A DNA stretch of 64,000 nt from Prostheceraeus crozeri (taxonomy: Eukaryota; Platyhelminthes; Polycladida; Euryleptidae). The translations under genes were made by a program, and so were the position numbers. The stretch is taken from the NCBI GenBank assembly GCA_907163375.1, contig CAJQUW010002215.1, forward strand, positions 434,001-498,000, given 5' to 3'. Below the pieces are notes generated by a model. That model was given only the letters and a program-made list of their open reading frames with translations, made no database searches and had not been told where the DNA came from. Positions 44,996-56,880 of the stretch are shown piece after piece; position 1 is the first letter of the stretch; the number at the start of each line of letters is the position of its first letter.

Positions 44996-46575
44996 GATAT
45001 GTTTATTTGAAATGGCTTCCAAATAGTATTAAGATTTTTACATTCTTTTGTTGTGTTGCTTTTATTAGTGCTCGGCAGCTATCTGAAAAGTGGACGAAAC
45101 CCAACTGAAAATCAGGGAAATCCGACGTGGTTTCCTCATACTTTTGCTCTGGTCCAATTAAATTGTGCTCAAATATTCCAATATCATCATCACAACAAAT
45201 ACACTTATATCCTTTGGGTGCACGTATGTGCATTACTACAGATATTGCAGTATAGTCCTTGATCATAATGGTGTCATGATCATTAATCAGCACTAGAATA
45301 GGCCTGCATGTTTGAGTGTTTGAGCTATTTGAGTCTCACACCAGGAAAATAAGTGTTTAAATGAATTTGCCTTGAATTGAGCCAGATCTTTTTTTTATGA
45401 ACACATGTAACCAACTTCATGAAAAAGATGGCTGTGCGCTACACGAGAAACCAAGGCAGTCATGTAGCACTAACATTATAGTCCATGGATATAGCCACTG
45501 AGCATAGAATTATGAGAGACAGGGATCAGCTTCAGATTATAATTGACTGCTCAGTGGATTTATTATTGGTGAATTCGAGAACAAGCCATTCAAGCAAAGA
45601 TCGTTATAGTCTAAATTGTGCACTAATTATTCCTCACTAAGGGAAAAAAGCCAATTGATCATTGCAGCTAAGTATTATGAATAATTTATAATTACCGCTT
45701 TTCCCCCGGATTAATAATTAGTATGCAAGGTAATAAACAGATGTACATTGTGTTGCATTTTTCAGTCTGCACATGTACATTCAAGAGTGTCATAGTGAAA
45801 CAAAAAATGCAACATTCAAGATAATAGCACTAATAAAAATAATGTCAATCACAGCGACTGCAAAAATGGGCCATAAAAATATCAATACTTTTGATGGAAT
45901 ACTGCAGAAATATACAGCACTTTTCATAGACCTTCAAAGTTTTGTGTATATTTATAGAATATCAACTCCTGGTAACTGGCGAAATATATCGGTTTCCTTT
46001 TTACACAACGTGCTGACTAAGATGCAGCAAGAATGCCATCTCTCAAGCATTCTTATGTTGAACATCTCTCCACTTTATGTTGTGCATATTTGTATCTACA
46101 AACGTCAGCAATACGGGTATTGAAGAAGCACTCCGGTGTTGCCTCTTCTAATTGAAACTGTGTAAAACTTGAATGAACTGTTGCTGAAATTTATGGTTAG
46201 TGTTGCGGAATACTACTTATCGCATCGCACCGTTTCAGTAACTGCCGAGCACTGATATTGATAAAATGAATGTTTGATAAAATACAAATCTGATTTTCGT
46301 AATTTGCGATTTTTTTGCCTACGTTTTGGCGGTAGCATGGAAATAGTGCTGTTTTTCGCTAATATTCTTGCGTCTTTCATTGCAGTTAGCTCGAAGTTGG
46401 ACAAGAACATAGATTTATGCTGATGATAGTGATACACCTTGTATGCACCATAACATGGTTGACAATTTGTAACCTCAAAATGTACCATTGCAAAGAGAAT
46501 TAAGAAACAGAAGAGGAGAAATAAGAAGTAAAGATGATGATGAAAACAAACCGGTTATTTTCAGATGACAATCTT
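44996..46575. other. Downstream of TMEM144; no other gene recognised
   Basis: The start should hold the TMEM144 3' UTR, but no clear polyadenylation signal is close. An open frame at 45773-46123 has no recognisable features. Confidence 0.45.
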
Positions 46576-47030
46576 TCATTTTAATACAAAAGAATTCTCA
46601 ATACAGGAGAAAATTGGAAACGCTAGGCGTTCAATAATTGCATGATGAGAATGGAAACACCATTTGTGCAGTCCGGCGTCACATTTTGAGCAGGATGCCT
46701 TGAACTTGCCTTTCTGACATTTTTGCCTTTCGATACCGTCCTTGTTACTGTTGTTGAATCGTCCAGTGGTTTTTTCCATCATTGCGTGCAATCATACCAC
46801 AACTGAGAATCCACACTTTCTTGTTATGTATCAACTTGATACAGCTGTCAAGTAAATAGCAAAATTTTGGCCAGTACCATTTTCTTTGTTTGTAAGATAA
46901 AGACATAGCAGCAGACCTGGACAGAACATTTTCAATGTAAATTTCTTGAGGTCCACTAAAACTCCATTTCTTTTGCACTGTATGCATTGATGCACAATCG
47001 AGTTTCATTTGTTCGGATTGCAGCCATATC
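46576..47030 (-). pseudogene. Probable piggyBac-type transposase C-terminal remnant
   Basis: Reads KQRKWYWPKFCYLLDSCIKL in one frame and RQKCQKGKFKASCSKCDAGL then HKWCFHSHH in another. A W-W/Y-x-x-x-F-x-x-LLD-x-C-I helix followed by a C-x2-C...C...C...H zinc finger at the C-terminus is the layout of piggyBac-like transposases. The catalytic part upstream is not recognisable. Frame change between the two pieces; dead. Confidence 0.4.
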
Positions 47031-48239
47031 CATCATAACGAACGAAAGAGTCACTAGGCATTGTTTGGATAGGATATGAACTTCTCCCACACGTATCATT
47101 TTCTCCCAAAGAATGACTCTAACCAGAGCATTCTAGACAAGACAAGTCTTCATAAACGATTTCTGCGAGATATGACAAAATTCTCAAAGTATTTTGTATG
47201 CGGAATAAGTTATTGAAAACATGGCAATATCCATCAAATATGAGCAAACTATTTTAATCAAAAATTGCATTTAGTTGGTGGCTATGTACCGTATATATGA
47301 GCTTATGAATTCTCACATGCCTCAATTCTGAGAAGGAAAAACATAATGAATGTACCTTCAAACATGATCATTTGAAATTCAGATATAATTTTTAACGGCG
47401 TGTATATTTAAATGATTGCTTAATGACGTGCTCCGAGAGTGACTTGGGCCTTAAAATGGGAAATTCACTGCCCAGACCCGGTCCTAAAAATGAAAAAGTG
47501 TACCGGACTTGCGCACCGAATAATCCGGCATAATCCATACTCTGATCCTTCTCAATTGCTTTATCAGTAGGTCAATAGATTTATGAAATTATTTTCTACT
47601 GCTGCTTGATCATAATTGAGGCAAACCGATTGATTTTGCCAAACTGCTAGTTGGGAGCTCTTTCGTTTGTTTTACCCGCCATTATGCAATATTGCCACAT
47701 CTTCGGTCAGGACTGAATCTTGTCATTAGATATTTGATAGACCTAATGACTTCCCTTCGTCAATGCTAGTCTGAATCTATGCTTATTCTCCGCAACGAAT
47801 AAGAATAAAAGCCATTATCGCTATAAATCAGGTGTCTCATTTTTGACTAAACCGACACATTCCAGCTTGCATCTGCACAAAATATGCGCATCATATACCA
47901 ACATCCTCATAATATTTTCCTATTTAATTTAGATTTTAAATGTACACATTATCTAAAAATCATGACTGAAGATGCTATGTCAATAATGGGCGCAAATATA
48001 CTCGCATGTTCATCTTGAATTCTCACGTCATGCCTCTTAGAAGCATAATTTGTGAATTTCCTACTTCATTACTCAACCATCAGTACAAAGACAAAATTGA
48101 TAGACATCATCCATATTCAACATCGTTACTTTTCCAATGAATAATGTTTTATCACTCCTTTGAGGAGAATAAAATGTATCTATGAAAGGTTAGATTTCAT
48201 TAGCTTCATTGTTACTTGTCCTTGTTCAATGATAGCTGT
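47031..48239. other. Intergenic, no gene recognised
   Basis: Short frames only and no clear repeats. The right edge is the start of the 12-bp flanking repeat of the Penelope composite. Confidence 0.45.
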
Positions 48240-48432
48240 ACTATTAACATCGTAATTGACCAGACGACGGGAGATAATAATGATTTTTACCGAAACGATA
48301 GCAGCAAAAACTCCCCGAGTAGTTTTAGGTCGAAAGTAATATTCCAAAAGTAAACAGACTGATCTTCGGCGTCCAGCGCCTTCGTTGGTCGATCTTACAA
48401 TAGCGTTACGGGCCAAGCAAGCCGTGTGAAGA

Positions 48433-50174
48433 TACGTGGTGTGATCCAAAATGTCCCAGACTAACCTACTTGCAGATAACCTGTGATAACGAATACTACT
48501 TCAGATGTAAATTTAGGTCTTTAAGGCATGAGAAATATGGTTGCCGAAATTTTTCCGGTCAGTTTTCTATTTTTTCAAAATTTTCAAACATTTTTGTCTG
48601 AATTTCAAGATTTTCCTATAAATTCTAGCGATTTAGAATTAATATATTTAGATTAACTTGACAGTTAAGCTATCACTAATAACCTGACTAATAATTAACG
48701 GAAAAACAAATGTTTTGTTCCAGAAAACAGTTTACTTTTCAATGTATGAGCCGTTAGCATTCGTCACTTTTTGCCAACGAAGTCTCAATTCACAAAAAGC
48801 TTTATGAAAAAATTCCGGTGTCAAAGAATCAAAAAACTCAGTAACTGCATCCCGCAGTTCAACTGGCGATTCAAAATGGTGTCCACGAAGATGCTTTTTG
48901 AGGAATCTAAACAGATAGAAGTCACTTGGGGCCAAGTCAGGTGAATAAGGAGGATGGCTCAATAGTTGAAATCCGTTTCTCGTTAAGGCATTGGTTGTCT
49001 CCTGCGAGGTGTGAATCGGAGCATTGTCATGAAGCAAGTAGAGGGGAATGTTTCGTGGCTTTCTTATTTTCTTCCTCGCTTCAGATAACAGATTGGAATA
49101 ATATTCGCTATTGATTCTTACTCCTTTATCCGCAAAGTCAACCAGTTGGATTCCCGAAGCGTTCCAAAAGACCGTCAGCATCAACGACCGGCGATGTGAT
49201 GTTCCGGATCGCATTTTCAAAGGGGCAGACTCGCCTGATTTTCGCCACTCTGCAGATTCTCGCTTACTTTGAGGCAGATACAAACTTAAAGGTGTTTCAT
49301 CCTCTGTAAGGATGCAGTTCAGAAACTGATCTCCGTGCATTTCGAGGAGATCCAAATTTGACTGTGCCGCCAGAAGTCTGTTCTCCTTCATTTCAGGTGA
49401 CAGAAACTTCGGTACGAAACGTGATGCCAGTTTGCGATATCCAAGTCTTTCGATGATGTCATGACAGGAGTGATAACTGATTCGCAACTCTCTTGACAAC
49501 TCACGGATGGTTATCCTTCTGTGTGCTGTAATCACTTCATCGCACTGACTCGATTTCTCTTCCGGAATCTCCTGCGGCCGACCAACAGTTGAAAAATCTT
49601 GCTCCACAGATTGTCTTCCGCGTTTAAATTCGCTTATCCAGAAATAAGCAGTAGTTCTCGATGGAGCTTTGCTTCCATATGCCAGGCTTAATTCCTTTAG
49701 AATGTCACCATTAGCGAAGCCGCGGATCAGGAGGTATCGTATCACACTGCGATATTCGACTGAAGACACGCTTGTCACATCCATCATGAAAACTGATAGA
49801 ACAAAGAACCATCGTTGACACGGATTTCTTAATGAATGCGTGCTGAATGAACTTCACTGATTGATATCGTAACACATGAAGCAATTAACAAAAGACGTGC
49901 AATATTCATGGCAAAGATATCCGTCAAATAAGGTACAAATCAAAATCAATCTAACTATAACAATAAGACAAATCGGATCTCGATCAATTCAGAAAATACA
50001 GAAATTCATGTTAAAATGTAAAAATTATTTTTAAAAATAGAAAACTGACCGGAAAAATTTCGGCGACCATATTTCTCATGCCTTAAAGACCTAAATTTAC
50101 ATCTGAAGTAGTATTCGTTATCACAGGTTATCTGCAAGTAGGTTAGTCCGGGACATTTTGGATCACACCACGTA
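48433..50174 (-). mobile_element. Complete mariner element with 141-bp terminal inverted repeats
   Basis: The element spans 48435-50172 (1,738 bp) with TA on both sides. Inverted repeats, CGTGGTGTGATCCAAAATGT inward to TTTTCTATTTTT, run about 141 bp (48435-48575 and 50032-50172) with two differences. The boundary is confirmed by the empty site in the inverted Penelope twin (TA at 53618-53619). Long repeats are unusual; mariners mostly have about 30 bp. Confidence 0.92.
48732..49787 (-). CDS. Mariner transposase, DD34D type, uninterrupted (351 aa)
   Basis: Residues 1-115 form the paired-like DNA-binding region with two helix-turn-helix units and a GRP motif (69-71). The catalytic triad fits mariner spacing: Asp163 in ILTEDET, Asp254 in LLHDNAPIH, and Asp289 in PYSPDLAPSDF, 34 residues after Asp254. 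The WVP-like block is FVPKFLS. Length is close to the family norm of about 345. The frame is open and the repeats nearly identical, so the copy may be recent and could still be active (inferred). Confidence 0.93.
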   Translation of the reverse strand: MMDVTSVSSVEYRSVIRYLLIRGFANGDILKELSLAYGSKAPSRTTAYFWISEFKRGRQSVEQDFSTVGRPQEIPEEKSSQCDEVITAHRRITIRELSRELRISYHSCHDIIERLGYRKLASRFVPKFLSPEMKENRLLAAQSNLDLLEMHGDQFLNCILTEDETPLSLYLPQSKRESAEWRKSGESAPLKMRSGTSHRRSLMLTVFWNASGIQLVDFADKGVRINSEYYSNLLSEARKKIRKPRNIPLYLLHDNAPIHTSQETTNALTRNGFQLLSHPPYSPDLAPSDFYLFRFLKKHLRGHHFESPVELRDAVTEFFDSLTPEFFHKAFCELRLRWQKVTNANGSYIEK

Positions 50175-50192
50175 TATGAAGAGTGAGTGATA

Positions 50193-52489
50193 TTAAGAAT
50201 TGTGATGTCTGTATGAATGCATGTCTAATTGTGAAGTCAGATTGTAGTGTGGCAGTTCATATTTCCTGTTTATTGTAGGTTTCAAGTATGTGATTGCTTT
50301 GGCTTCTGTTATTGTTGTGTCTCGTGTGTTGAACAGTTGGCTAATGAGACCGACCTGAAAATTTCCGATGCTGCCCTCTCCATTGTGTTTATCTTGCAGA
50401 TGTTGGTATAAGGCACTGGTGATGCTTTTATTTTCTATAGCTCTTTTGTGTTCTTGATGTCTCGTTTTTAGCATCCTCGCTGTTTTGCCGATGTAAAATT
50501 CTCCGCAATGTACACATATGTACTGATACACTACAAAGCGGTCTCTACAAGTATATTTACTGTTTACTAAGTCCTTACAAATACTACAGTCGCAAGATTT
50601 ATTATTATTACTATTTTTTAGAAAAGACGCTGAATTACATCCATACTCATTTGTCAAACTTATTGGTAAGCTATACTTTTTAATTAATTTATTAACCTTA
50701 CGGTTGCAGCGATCAGTAACATACGGTAGCTTGAAATTTACATTCCCATCTTGACGTGCTTTACTTTGCTTCCTTAAAATACTTATATTCGTATCTTTTT
50801 TGTTGTAGCCATTATTTTCTAAGATATTTTCAAATTTGGAAAGGTTCTCTTTTCTGATTTCGGGGTCATTGGACCGTTTGCTTATAGTATTAATGCTATT
50901 CCTAACATAGTTAGCGCAGGTAAGAACGAGTCTTTTCTAAGAACGATGCCCGAATGGCATTCCTTTTGATACCAGGAGTACTCTAAATTTCCCCCCTTAT
51001 GCGAATTTGAATATCCAAAAAAGGTAACCAATTTTGTGGTTTTGGTGCTTCTATTGAAAACTTGATATTAGTATTAATAGACACGAAAGCTTCTCGAATT
51101 GACCTGAAGTGGTCTTCATCGTATTCTAACGGACCGATAATAATGTCATCTATGTATCGCTTGTATAGACTTGGGTTTAAATTTAACTTTTCTAAAGCAT
51201 TAGTTTCTATTTTATGCATAAAAATTATTGCAAAAGGCGGTGCCAAATGGCATCCCATAGGAACGCCTCTAATTTGCTTATAGATTTTATCATTGTACTT
51301 TATTTCATAATTGTAACAAACAAAGCGTAGTAATTTTTCTACGTTTTCAATATTTATCCCAAAGTTCTCAATTTTATCCCAATTATTTCGCAAATGTTCA
51401 ATATTGTATTGTATACCCACTGCTAATGGAATGCTTGGGTACAAGTTTTTTACGTCAAGCGAAATAAATACGTGGTTATTATTGATGCTACCAAAACTGT
51501 CTAGAGCTAAAATTAGATCATCAGTCTTAGTTAGATGTGCCGGATTAACACTTAAGTTAAACTAAAGTTAGAACCGGAAAACCCTCTTCTGACTTTTCTT
51601 TGTGATCTTTAATAAAAGTAAAGAAGTTTGCTGGATTACTCCCTGTACTTACTAACCTCTCGCTTTGAGAGAGTAACGGACTGTCCTTAATCGCGGTTTT
51701 TATTAGTTTATTCGCTTGTTTTTCGATGGCGTCTCTTTTACTTTTTTCTAGTATTTGGTAAGTATCTTCATCTTGAAGAAAAGCTTCGTTCTTATCAATG
51801 TAGTCCTCAGTTTTACAGAGTGCGAATTGATTGGTTTTATCCGACCTCACGCATTGTAGATCATTCCTATTTAGAAAAGCTTTAGTCGTTTTACTTTTTT
51901 TATTTACATGTATATCTACATAAGATTTGCTTTTTCTAAGTTTTGCTGTTTCGCAGTCTAAAATTCCTTTTAGATCATTTTCAAAACAAATTAACTTATT
52001 TTCTAATTCTTCGCTCATCTTAGGCGGCAAATGACATGAATTCTTAGTGAACGGAACCTTTAGTACTGTTTCATCCTTAGGCTCATCTTTCATCCTATCG
52101 CTCCAACGTAAATTATATTTTAGGGCTTCAAAGTTCAAAGAAACCTTTTCCCAAAAAGACTTATCAATTTTATTAGGTAACCTATGCTTAGGTCCTTTAT
52201 TTAGAAAATCCCCTACAGCATCGGGAATCTCCAAGTAGGTCTCATTAGTAAACTTGGTGTCTGGAGTTGAGTGATTAGTCGAGTTGCTTATGTTGATTTG
52301 ATAGGGAAAACAAGGCTGCTTAGCACATTTATAAAAATCATTACAAAGTGGGTAGTGAAAACCACAGAGTCTCAACCACTTCTTACTGTGCTTTCTGAAC
52401 AGGGTCTTCTCCTCATGTTCCACCACTAACTTCGTGTTGTTCAAGACATACTCTGTCACACTTTGATCCTCTTCTCTTGATCTCTTCAA
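50193..52489 (-). pseudogene. Penelope RT/GIY-YIG coding region, left (longer) arm
   Basis: The N-terminal 310-aa frame (51557-52489) holds the Penelope upstream region (FHYPLCNDFYKCAKQPCF, FTFIKDHKE). The RT frame (50983-51444 and a little upstream) has SLDVKNLYPSIPL, GVPMGCHLAPPFAII and YKRYIDDIIIGP. The endonuclease frame (50193-50657) has VVYQYICVHCGEFYIGKT and RHQEHKR. The stretch between IKDHKE and SLDV is shorter than usual, suggesting some RT sequence is missing, and three separate frames show it is not intact. Confidence 0.85.
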
Positions 52490-52514
52490 GCCGCAGTAGA
52501 GGAATCCGCTCTCC

Positions 52515-53768
52515 GCAAATTAGAGGCGTTCCTATGGGATGCCATTTGGCACCGCCTTTTGCAATAATTTTTATGCATAAAATAGAAACTAATGCTTTAG
52601 AAAAGTTAAATTTAAACCCAAGTCTATACAAGCGATACATAGATGACATTATTATCGGTCCGTTAGAATACGATGAAGACCACTTCAGGTCAATTCGAGA
52701 AGCTTTCGTGTCTATTAATACTAATATCAAGTTTTCAATAGAAGCACCAAAACCACAAAATTGGTTACCTTTTTTGGATATTCAAATTCGCATAAGGGGG
52801 GAAATTTAGAGTACTCCTGGTATCAAAAGGAATGCCATTCGGGCATCGTTTTTAGAAAAGACTCGTTCTTACCTGCGCTAACTATGTTAGGAATAGCATT
52901 AATACTATAAGCAAACGGTCCAATGACCCCGAAATCAGAAAAGAGAACCTTTCCAAATTTGAAAATATCTTAGAAAATAATGGCTACAACAAAAAAGATA
53001 CGAATATAAGTATTTTAAGGAAGCAAAGTAAAGCACGTCAAGATGGGAATGTAAATTTCAAGCTACCGTATGTTACTGATCGCTGCAACCGTAAGGTTAA
53101 TAAATTAATTAAAAAGTATAGCTTACCAATAAGTTTGACAAATGAGTATGGATGTAATTCAGCGTCTTTTCTAAAAAATAGTAATAATAATAAATCTTGC
53201 GACTGTAGTATTTGTAAGGACTTAGTAAACAGTAAATATACTTGTAGAGACCGCTTTGTAGTGTATCAGTACATATGTGTACATTGCGGAGAATTTTACA
53301 TCGGCAAAACAGCGAGGATGCTAAAAACGAGACATCAAGAACACAAAAGAGCTATAGAAAATAAAAGCATCACCAGTGCCTTATACCAACATCTGCAAGA
53401 TAAACACAATGGAGAGGGCAGCATCGGAAATTTTCAGGTCGGTCTCATTAGCCAACTGTTCAACACACGAGACACAACAATAACAGAAGCCAAAGCAATC
53501 ACATACTTGAAACCTACAATAAACAGGAAATATGAACTGCCACACTACAATCTGACTTCACAATTAGACATGCATTCATACAGACATCACAATTCTTAAT
53601 ATCACTCACTCTTCATATATCTTCACACGGCTTGCTTGGCCCGTAACGCTATTGTAAGATCGACCAACGAAGGCGCTGGACGCCGAAGATCAGTCTGTTT
53701 ACTTTTGGAATATTACTTTCGACCTAAAACTACTCGGGGAGTTTTTGCTGCTATCGTTTCGGTAAAAA
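52515..53768 (+). pseudogene. Penelope RT/GIY-YIG coding region, right (truncated) arm
   Basis: Begins inside the RT at IRGVPMGCHLAPP and continues with RYIDDII, a stop after RIRGEI, and the 154-aa endonuclease frame (53135-53599), identical in protein sequence to the left arm. It carries the same RT stop and the same frame change before the endonuclease as the left arm, so both came from one already-broken template. Its 3' UTR has GAAGGCG-CTGGA-CGCCGAA, a hairpin flanked as in hammerhead-like motifs. Confidence 0.85.
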
Positions 53769-53780
53769 ACTATTAACATC

Positions 53781-55619
53781 CGCTAACGAGCATGATTTGG
53801 TGTCAAGAAAACTTATGTCACATCAATTTGTCTGCTATTATTAATTAACTCTCAATATGAAAGAAAAATCAAATGCCTGCATCATTATTGCATACTTGAG
53901 ATAGGCATATATGATGCATGATTTCATGCCTTCAGTGCTGGAATTCCATGTGTCTGCAGCAACGCCAAGACAGGAAGTTCTACAAAACGGATATATTTGG
54001 CCATTGAATCAAAAGCTCTCCTTCAACTTTAACGGCAAATTTGAAAAATGAAAAGTTCACATCAATTATGGATTATGAGGAAATGGCATTGAGTCACCTA
54101 GCATCTGATTAATGCATTGTACATGTAGTTCTTAAGGGTTGGTAAATATCTTGAGTGATGCTCAATTACATGTGTAGTATGCACCTTGCCCTGACCTGCG
54201 TATTCAAATTGAGGAAAAGATATTAAATTATGCGAATCCAAATTCGAAGTTGTAGGTGTGAGAATTTTATAAACACACACAGTTCTTTCTACATGTGCGT
54301 GCACTGCAATTTCAAGATTAAATGCACCTAATCTGCATGCAGGCATTTATGTTACATTGTCAACGTTAGGACTTTGACGTTACAACGCGTTGAATAAACA
54401 AAGCATTCTTGTGAAATCTACACCCACATGTATATAGCTCTGATATGAGTACTTGACATTACTAATTATCATTTCGTTCACTCCGAAAAATTCCAACAGA
54501 AAGAAAAATAGTGATATTTATATTTCTGAAAATAGATACTTTAGATGAATGAATAGATGGGTGCATGTTGATGTGATAGCTTTTTTGATTATTAGTTGCT
54601 GTGTTTCTTAAGGAAAGTAAACTTTATTCTGCCCGGGCGTCGGCTCCTGGAGCCTCCTGACGCATTTTTTCTACAAAGCTGTAGTAGTTGTGACTATATT
54701 AATGTCTTCCGATTTATAGTTTCTACGTGCAATATAACTTTATCAAATTTGACTTTCATTTTTAAAAAAACTTTTTGAAGATCGATAACTTTTGTCAATT
54801 TCTTCAAGAATTAGGTCCAATAATCATTCCAAATTATTTTCATATCATTGACAAACTACATATCAGGTTATTGTCAACATGCTCACTCTTCCACAAATAC
54901 GTCTACGTAATCATTATAGACCTCACAATCTTAGTAATGCATTACTTGGATGTGCACGAGTAATTTACTTGTCTTCAAAAATCTCTGTTTTAGCTGTGCT
55001 CAGCACGGTTTGAGTATCTTAATGCAATCAATCATGCTCCTAACATTATCTCAACACTGATCCCATGTGATTACAGATCAAAACATTTCATTTGCCAAAG
55101 TTATCTACCATTCATCAATTTCTAGCTGATTCTCAAAAATCAATTTTTTGAGATGAAGTGGAATTCAAATTTTAAACTGTTATCTATAGTGACAGGCTGA
55201 TTGAGCAGATGAAGACTGATGTCACCATTAGGAAGACGACGCGCCAATGGTGACGGTAAGTGGCAACAATTGAGTCATTGAAACATCAAGATCAAAGAAG
55301 GAGCCCGTTGGAGCACAGCCCCTGCTTTCAAAAATCAAAATCACCCGAGTAAAATAGGATTAAGTCACGTTGTCAAGGAAATATTAATGTCTTTGGCCTC
55401 AGTCCCACTGAAAGCAAAGAAAACACGAGCGTCGCGAGCAAGCGTATATCGGCAAGCTATCATTCGCTCTGGTTTGCTTTGCTCGCTGTGTGGCATTCCA
55501 CAACTGTTGCATTGATGACTTTATGTTTGCTACAAAGCGCTTTGCTCGGAAGCGCTTGGAAAAGCTGGCAGTGAAACTATACTGCAATAGTCGTTGATCA
55601 ATAGGCAGTTATAAAAACA
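53781..55619. other. Intergenic, no gene recognised
   Basis: No supported coding region. A short inverted pair GGCTCC-TGGAGCC occurs at about 54650. Confidence 0.45.
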
Positions 55620-55882
55620 GATTTGCTTATGAAGATCGAATCTGCAATTTATGCGCTGAACAAAAGGTGGAAACAATATTTCATTTCATTTGTGAATGCA
55701 CCTTATACAATGATATCAGAACACGTTTCATACCATTCTGTATTGATGCTTCTAAATACGATTTCTATGACATGATGCAGAAGCTAAATGTAGGTAATCT
55801 ATTGAAGTTAACGAAATACATCAGAATGGCCAATGACATCAGAGCAATAAAGAAATCGGAAGGGTACTTGTTAGGTGATTAA
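55620..55882 (+). pseudogene. LINE ORF2 C-terminal fragment with zinc knuckle
   Basis: Reads RICNLCAEQKVETIFHFICE then CTLYNDIRTRFI, ending at a stop after YLLGD. The C-x2-C...H-x4-C pattern followed by Y-x-x-x-R is the C-terminal zinc knuckle of many LINE reverse transcriptases. It is a 5'-truncated fragment. The frame is open to its own stop. Confidence 0.65.
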
Positions 55883-56339
55883 TATTCACATGCATCGTAT
55901 TGAGAAAGATTATCGACGATCAGTCTAAATCATTTTCGTGCTGAACGAGGAGGTCCGGAGCAACGTGCAATTTTGCAAGATTAAAAACGCGTGATTTTCC
56001 TCTGAATTACAGGTAAGTTTAACTTTGATAGTCATTCATTTATTTTAAAATATGTAATGATGATAAATAAGACCCTTTTTCTGCTCCGGACCTCATGTTC
56101 AATAAATAATTGTGATTATACTTTGCAAATCGACTAGGAAAGGAATTTACCAATCTTGATACTTAAATATAACACTAACTTCATCATGCCGTTTATGTTA
56201 TTCAACTAATATCTCCTGACCATTATTAGAAATTGATGCATCAAATGGTGAATTACATTTGCAGGTCCTCTCCTTCCAGCGTGACTGATATTTTTTCATC
56301 TCAGCTATCATTTCATTGTCTCATCTCGAAATTGTAAAT
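55883..56339. other. Probable LINE 3' UTR and intergenic
   Basis: Non-coding. AATAAATAATTG at about 56100-56112 could be the 3' end of the LINE fragment just upstream. Nothing else recognised. Confidence 0.35.
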
Positions 56340-56550
56340 AGATATCATCACAAATTGTCATGTGCATCATAATTTGTAATCATCATGATAATGAACGTGT
56401 TTTCATTTTTGAAAAATAAACGTTTCTGACTTCTGACTTCTGACTTCTGACTTCTGATCACATGCGGATGCCTGTGAGTTCCTTCAATATGCTCCAATCG
56501 TCGAGATTTCTTCAGATTCGAAGAATTCAGATCATTGTACACACATTAAG
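56340..56550 (-). repeat. LINE 3'-end remnant with (TTCTGAC)n tail
   Basis: Minus-strand frame opening with YNDLNSSNLKKSRRLEH resembles the fragment at 32405. It includes a heptamer microsatellite, TTCTGAC repeated about five times on the plus strand (56424-56458), next to AAAAATAAACG, a typical LINE 3' end. Confidence 0.55.
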
Positions 56551-56866
56551 TCGATAAAGCTTGTCCTTCTGATTCTTGTGATCATTATTAATAGGCGCAC
56601 GAAAAATGTCGCCAATTTCTTCAAGAACTTGACATCTGTGTCTCTTTGCTGTGATTCACCAGTTGAAAGTCACTGAAGCATCGCACAAGTTGGCCTTTGT
56701 TAAACTGACTGCTCATTGTTTGATAGCCATGCACAACCATCAGATTATGGCATTCCATTTGCATTACGGAGGGCATTTAGGGCGGAGGCACGCAGAATAG
56801 GCATAAGCCTTCGTTCGCAAGTCGCGCCAAGATCCTCCATAAGCCACAAGCCACGAGTCATAAGCC
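56551..56866. other. Flank of the second Polinton; no gene
   Basis: Ends in short ATAAGCCACAAGCCACGAGTC repeats just outside the inferred Polinton end. Confidence 0.5.
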
Positions 56867-56880
56867 AGTAATGGGCAAAA

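Larger units (their letters stand above)
48240..53780. mobile_element. Composite Penelope insertion: element plus inverted 5'-truncated twin, 12-bp TSD
   Basis: ACTATTAACATC occurs at 48240-48251 and 53769-53780. Between them lie a 32-nt tail (48252-48283), a minus-strand Penelope element (48284 to about 52490, interrupted by a mariner) and a plus-strand copy of its 3' part (52515-53768). The inverted arms without the mariner are about 1,255 bp each and seem more than 99% identical. Head-to-head copies and a one-sided short tail are known for Penelope insertions. A single outer duplication implies one insertion event. Confidence 0.8.

Noticed and set aside
51062-51283. 73-aa plus-strand frame, and its inverted twin at 52413-52730
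   Set aside because: Antisense to the conserved Penelope RT; present in both arms only because the arms are copies.
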